A program made the translations under genes and the position numbers. Positions 60,700 through 64,000 of a stretch of 64,000 nucleotides of DNA are shown here, piece after piece (positions within the stretch are counted from its first letter, which is position 1; each line of letters begins with the position of its first letter). The DNA is from Flavobacterium ginsengisoli (lineage in GTDB: Bacteria; Bacteroidota; Bacteroidia; Flavobacteriales; Flavobacteriaceae), in NCBI RefSeq assembly GCF_029625315.1, contig NZ_CP121110.1, positions 496,001-560,000 of the forward strand, given 5' to 3'. Under the pieces are notes generated by a model. It was not told the DNA's origin. It did not search any database and saw nothing but the letters and a program-made list of their open reading frames with translations.

Positions 60700-62417
60700 G
60701 TTTAGAAGTAACTAGAAAAAATTATACAAGTATTTTTGGTCCAACAGTAGGAGATCAAATACGTTTAGGAGATACAGAGATTATTATTGAAATTGAAAAG
60801 GATTTCTGCTCTTATGGTGATGAAGCAAAATTTGGTGGAGGAAAAACGGTTAGAGATGGTATGTGCCAATCTTCGACAGCTTTACGTGATGGAGGTGTTC
60901 TAGATTTTGTAATTACAGGAGCTACAATTATTGATCACTGGGGAATTGTAAAAGGTGATATTGGTATTAAAGATGGAAAAATTGTTGGAGTTGGTAGAGC
61001 AGGAAATCCAGATACCATGGACAATATTACACCTGGCATGATTATCGGAGCTTCGACAGAAGTTCATGGCGGTCACGGATATATTGTTACAGCTGGGGGA
61101 ATTGATACACACATACATTTTATCAGTCCTACTCAAATAGAAACAGCTTTGTATAGTGGAGTTACTACTATGATTGGTGGTGGAACTGGTCCTGCTGATG
61201 GGACAAATGCAACAACTGTTACTCCAGGGCAACACAACATTAAGAGAATGTTGCAGGCTGCAGAAGCATTTCCTGTAAATGTTGGTTTTTTTGGAAAAGG
61301 AAATGTAGCTACAGAAGCTCCAATTGAAGAGCAAATTGAAGCAGGTGCATTAGGAGTAAAAATCCATGAAGATTGGGGAGCAACTCCAGCTGTAATCGAC
61401 GCTTCTTTAAAAGTGGCTGACAAGTATGATGTGCAAGTAGCCATTCACACTGATACACTTAATGAGGGAGGGTTCCTTGAAGATACTATGAACGCTATTG
61501 CAGGACGTGTTATTCACACCTTCCATACAGAAGGAGCAGGAGGTGGTCACGCGCCAGATATTATCAAGGCGGCAATGTATCCAAATGTATTGCCAGCGTC
61601 TACAAATCCAACAAGACCTTATACAACAAATACTATCGATGAGCACTTAGATATGTTGATGGTTTGCCATCACTTGAGTCCAAAAATTCCAGAAGATGTG
61701 GCTTTTGCAGATTCACGTATTCGCCCTGAAACTATTGCGGCAGAAGATGTGCTTCAAGATATGGGAGTTTTCAGTATCATGAGTTCTGATTCTCAAGCTA
61801 TGGGACGTGTAGGAGAGGTAATTACTCGTACATGGCAAACAGCCGACAAGATGAAGAAACAGAAAGGATATTTGGCTGAAGATGCAGCAAACAAAAACGA
61901 TAACTATCGTGCAAAAAGATATGTGTCTAAATACACAATCAATCCTGCAATTGCACACGGAATTTCTAATTATGTTGGGTCAATAGAAGCAGGCAAAATT
62001 GCTGACTTGGTAATTTGGAAACCTTCATTATTTGGGGTAAAACCAGAAATTATCGTAAAAGGAGGTTTTATTGCTGCAAGCAAAATGGGGGATGCTAATG
62101 CTTCTATTCCAACACCGCAGCCTATCATTATGCGTAATATGTTTGGAACGTACGGAAAAGCATTGACCAAAACAGTTTTCACCTTTGTTTCTCAAGCTGG
62201 TATCGACAATAATATTGCCGAAGAATATGGTTTGGAAAAGAAATTGTTAGCAGTTTCAAATTGCAGAAACATTGGCAAGGCTGATATGATTCATAACAAT
62301 GCAACTCCAGAAATCATGGTAAATGCTGAAAACTATACCGTGACAATCGATGGAGAAAAAATCACTTGCGAACCTGTGGATAAACTTCCATTAGCACAAT
62401 TATACTACTTGTTTTAA
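60696..62417 (+). CDS. ureC: Urease alpha (catalytic) subunit
   Basis: A 573-residue catalytic subunit. Nickel ligands and active-site residues are visible: the His pair in [11 protein letters not shown], the carbamylated Lys in [15 protein letters not shown], His in [13 protein letters not shown] and in [16 protein letters not shown], the mobile-flap Cys/His in [23 protein letters not shown], and Asp in [16 protein letters not shown]. Nothing essential is missing. It ends in LAQLYYLF, as usual. A 79-base gap with a hairpin follows. Confidence 0.97.
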   Translation: MSLEVTRKNYTSIFGPTVGDQIRLGDTEIIIEIEKDFCSYGDEAKFGGGKTVRDGMCQSSTALRDGGVLDFVITGATIIDHWGIVKGDIGIKDGKIVGVGRAGNPDTMDNITPGMIIGASTEVHGGHGYIVTAGGIDTHIHFISPTQIETALYSGVTTMIGGGTGPADGTNATTVTPGQHNIKRMLQAAEAFPVNVGFFGKGNVATEAPIEEQIEAGALGVKIHEDWGATPAVIDASLKVADKYDVQVAIHTDTLNEGGFLEDTMNAIAGRVIHTFHTEGAGGGHAPDIIKAAMYPNVLPASTNPTRPYTTNTIDEHLDMLMVCHHLSPKIPEDVAFADSRIRPETIAAEDVLQDMGVFSIMSSDSQAMGRVGEVITRTWQTADKMKKQKGYLAEDAANKNDNYRAKRYVSKYTINPAIAHGISNYVGSIEAGKIADLVIWKPSLFGVKPEIIVKGGFIAASKMGDANASIPTPQPIIMRNMFGTYGKALTKTVFTFVSQAGIDNNIAEEYGLEKKLLAVSNCRNIGKADMIHNNATPEIMVNAENYTVTIDGEKITCEPVDKLPLAQLYYLF

Positions 62418-62438
62418 TTAATAACTGTTATTCTACTT

Positions 62439-62470
62439 CTTACTGCGGCAATTTATCTTGTTGCAGTAAG
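62439..62470 (+). promoter_or_regulatory. Hairpin between ureC and the barrel gene
   Basis: CTTACTGC/GCAGTAAG stem with a 16-nt loop and no T-run. It may process or partly terminate the transcript, setting lower expression of the accessory genes. Confidence 0.45.
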
Positions 62471-62496
62471 ATTAGATAAAAACACAAAAAGAATTT

Positions 62497-63084
62497 ATGA
62501 ATAGTTGGAAAATTAATTTGGGTTTAATTCTTCTCTTAGTATGCACGTCTTTAACAACGGTTCATGCACAGAAAGGATCTTTAATGCTTTATGGTTCTTT
62601 AACTTATAAAGACAATAATAATACAGGAAGTAGTTTTGGTGCAAACCCAATTGGAGTAGGATATTTTTTTAATGATCACGTTGTTGCAGGGATGAATTTT
62701 GCTTTTGATCAAGAGAAAAACGCGACAGGAAATCTTACCGACTCTAAACACGAAATTGGTCCTTTTTACAGTGACTCTTGGAATATTGGAGATCATTTTG
62801 CCATCATCGCTCAGGCTGACGCGCATTATGTATGGGGAAATACGCTTATGAATACTCCAGGATCTTATAGCTACAACGGTTATCTGGGAAGAATATACCC
62901 AATTGTTGCCGTACTTCTTGGTCATGGATGGGCGCTAAAAGCGAAGTTCTGTGAATTATCATATGAAAATACTACAGGAAATGATGCAAATAAAACGAGT
63001 AATCGAACATTTGTTGCCGGAATAAATGGATCAACATTCGGATTAGGAGTTTCAAAAAACATTTCCCTTAAAAAATCGAAATAA
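62497..63084 (+). CDS. Outer-membrane beta-barrel protein inside the urease operon
   Basis: A 195-residue protein with a signal peptide (INLGLILLLVCTSLTTVHAQ) and barrel-like strands (GSLMLYGSLTYKDNNNTGSS, NPIGVGYFFNDHVVAGMNFAF, FAIIAQADAHYVWGN, TFGLGVSKNISL). Its stop overlaps the ureE start (TAATG), so it is an integral member of the operon. I infer a role in passing urea or nickel across the outer membrane. The fold alone does not show this, and a structural role cannot be excluded. Confidence 0.75.
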   Translation: MNSWKINLGLILLLVCTSLTTVHAQKGSLMLYGSLTYKDNNNTGSSFGANPIGVGYFFNDHVVAGMNFAFDQEKNATGNLTDSKHEIGPFYSDSWNIGDHFAIIAQADAHYVWGNTLMNTPGSYSYNGYLGRIYPIVAVLLGHGWALKAKFCELSYENTTGNDANKTSNRTFVAGINGSTFGLGVSKNISLKKSK

Positions 63085-63587
63085 TGATTATACAACAGAC
63101 AATAGGTAATATAAAAACACATTCAATTGAAGGTCTTGAGATCGATCTTCTCGAAATTGAGTGGTTTGAAACTACTAAGAGAATTCAGCGCAAGCGAACA
63201 AATTCAGGGGTTGAAATTGCGATTAAGTTTATTCAGGAAGGACAACGATTGAATCAAGATGACATTCTTTTTCAAGATGATAAAAAAGCGATTGTTGTAA
63301 ACATTAAACCTTGTGAAGCAATTGTAATGACACCTTCATCTTTATTAGAAATGGGAACCATTTGTTATGAAATTGGAAACAAACATCTTCCATTATTCAT
63401 TCAGAATGATCAGATTATGATGCCTTTTGAAATGCCAATGTTTAGATGGCTTGAAGCGAGTGGTTACAAACCAGAAAAACAGGAGATAAAGCTCTTGCAT
63501 TTGCTAAAATCAAATGTAGCGCCTCATGGTCACGGAAATTCGTCTCTTTTTACAAAAATCCTAAATATGGCTTCTTCAAATGACTAA
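63084..63587 (+). CDS. ureE: Urease accessory protein UreE (nickel metallochaperone)
   Basis: A 167-residue cytoplasmic nickel chaperone that delivers Ni to the urease apoprotein complex. The N-terminal peptide-binding domain includes DLLEIEWFETTKRIQRKRTNSGVEIAIKF, and the metal-binding domain contains the conserved His of ICYEIGNKHLPLFIQND. The C-terminus has only a short His motif (APHGHGNSS) rather than the long His tail of Klebsiella UreE. It is translationally coupled to the barrel gene and overlaps ureF by 8 bases. Confidence 0.93.
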   Translation: MIIQQTIGNIKTHSIEGLEIDLLEIEWFETTKRIQRKRTNSGVEIAIKFIQEGQRLNQDDILFQDDKKAIVVNIKPCEAIVMTPSSLLEMGTICYEIGNKHLPLFIQNDQIMMPFEMPMFRWLEASGYKPEKQEIKLLHLLKSNVAPHGHGNSSLFTKILNMASSND

Positions 63588-64000
63588 TATAGAAAACACT
63601 TATTTAGGAAGTCTTCTCCATCTGGCGGATCCAACTTTGCCAATTGGAGGATATACGCACTCAAACGGTTTGGAGACTTACGTTCAGGATGAAGCAGTAA
63701 ATTCTGTGGCTTCGGCAAAAGAGTTTGTAACAAACATGTTAATGTATAACATTAAATATAATGATGCATCTTTCTTAAAGCTAGCTTATGTCGCTGCTGC
63801 AGAAAATGATTTAGAGACGATAATAAAATTAGATCAAGAATGCGGTGCTTTAAAGAGTCCGCGCGAAATACGAGAGGCAAGTCAGAAACTTGGAATTAGA
63901 TTAATCAAGATTTTTCGAAGACAGAAAGCTTTTGATCTTATTAACGATTATGAACAAGCAATTGCCAATAAAGAAGCAACAGCACATTATTGCATCGCTT
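63580..64000 (+). CDS. ureF: Urease accessory protein UreF, N-terminal part
   Basis: Opens MTNIENTYLGSLLHLADPTL and continues PIGGYTHSNGLETYV, the UreF signature. With UreG and UreH it forms the urease activation complex. The window end cuts it after about 140 residues. The ATG lies inside the end of ureE (8-base overlap). ureG and ureD/ureH are expected next but are not in view. Confidence 0.93.
   Translation, partial: MTNIENTYLGSLLHLADPTLPIGGYTHSNGLETYVQDEAVNSVASAKEFVTNMLMYNIKYNDASFLKLAYVAAAENDLETIIKLDQECGALKSPREIREASQKLGIRLIKIFRRQKAFDLINDYEQAIANKEATAHYCIA

Noticed and set aside
1..64000. CRISPR arrays, tRNA or rRNA genes, transposases, phage genes
   Set aside because: No regularly spaced repeats, RNA gene signatures or mobile-element proteins were found in either strand.

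Overview
The window is AT-rich DNA from a member of the Bacteroidota, most likely Flavobacterium or a close relative. The signs are three SusC/SusD-type nutrient receptors, a hybrid two-component sensor, a type IX secretion tail, lipoprotein signals and promoter boxes of the TAnnTTTG type. No rRNA, tRNA, CRISPR array or insertion sequence was seen.

Layout. (1) 1-7261: end of a polysaccharide utilisation locus (SusC, SusD, a GH63-type glycosidase, a GH42 beta-galactosidase). (2) 7393-14983: a kinase/PLP-lyase fusion of the hydroxylysine or ethanolamine type, a large FAD/Fe-S 2-hydroxyacid dehydrogenase, and an unassigned six-hairpin glycosidase on the minus strand. (3) 15788-37022: a locus for collagen-like, hydroxyproline-rich peptides. 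It has an AraC regulator, the complete trans-4-hydroxy-L-proline pathway (epimerase, D-hydroxyproline oxidase, deaminase, 2-oxoglutarate semialdehyde dehydrogenase), aminopeptidase P, dipeptidyl peptidase IV, a SusC/SusD pair, a secreted M43 metalloprotease, a second M24 peptidase and an S37 prolyl peptidase. Four promoters in this locus share a 65-bp architecture: two GRTAAT-type repeats exactly 21 bp apart, with the proximal repeat starting exactly 36 bp before the -7 box. This predicts a regulon of the AraC protein. (4) 37160-41736: molybdate ABC transporter, a di-haem cytochrome c peroxidase and a molybdopterin-fold protein. (5) 41745-56959: a galactan utilisation locus (hybrid two-component system, SusC, SusD, SusE-like protein, two GH53 galactanases, GH2 beta-galactosidase). 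(6) 57346-59666: beta-barrel protein, a small dinucleotide-binding protein and a small secreted protein. (7) 60006-64000: urease operon ureA, ureB, ureC, an outer-membrane barrel, ureE, and ureF cut by the window end.

Data quality. Eleven genes look frameshifted. Fifteen of the 21 indels I located are extra bases inside a GCAGC/GCTGC (GCWGC) site: it reads GCAAGC, GCAGAC, GCGAGC, their complements, or once GCACTGC. Restoring GCWGC repairs the frame each time, and with the six other indels corrected all eleven genes become whole multiples of three. I therefore treat these genes as intact and the breaks as probable systematic sequencing errors, perhaps caused by base modification at GCWGC.
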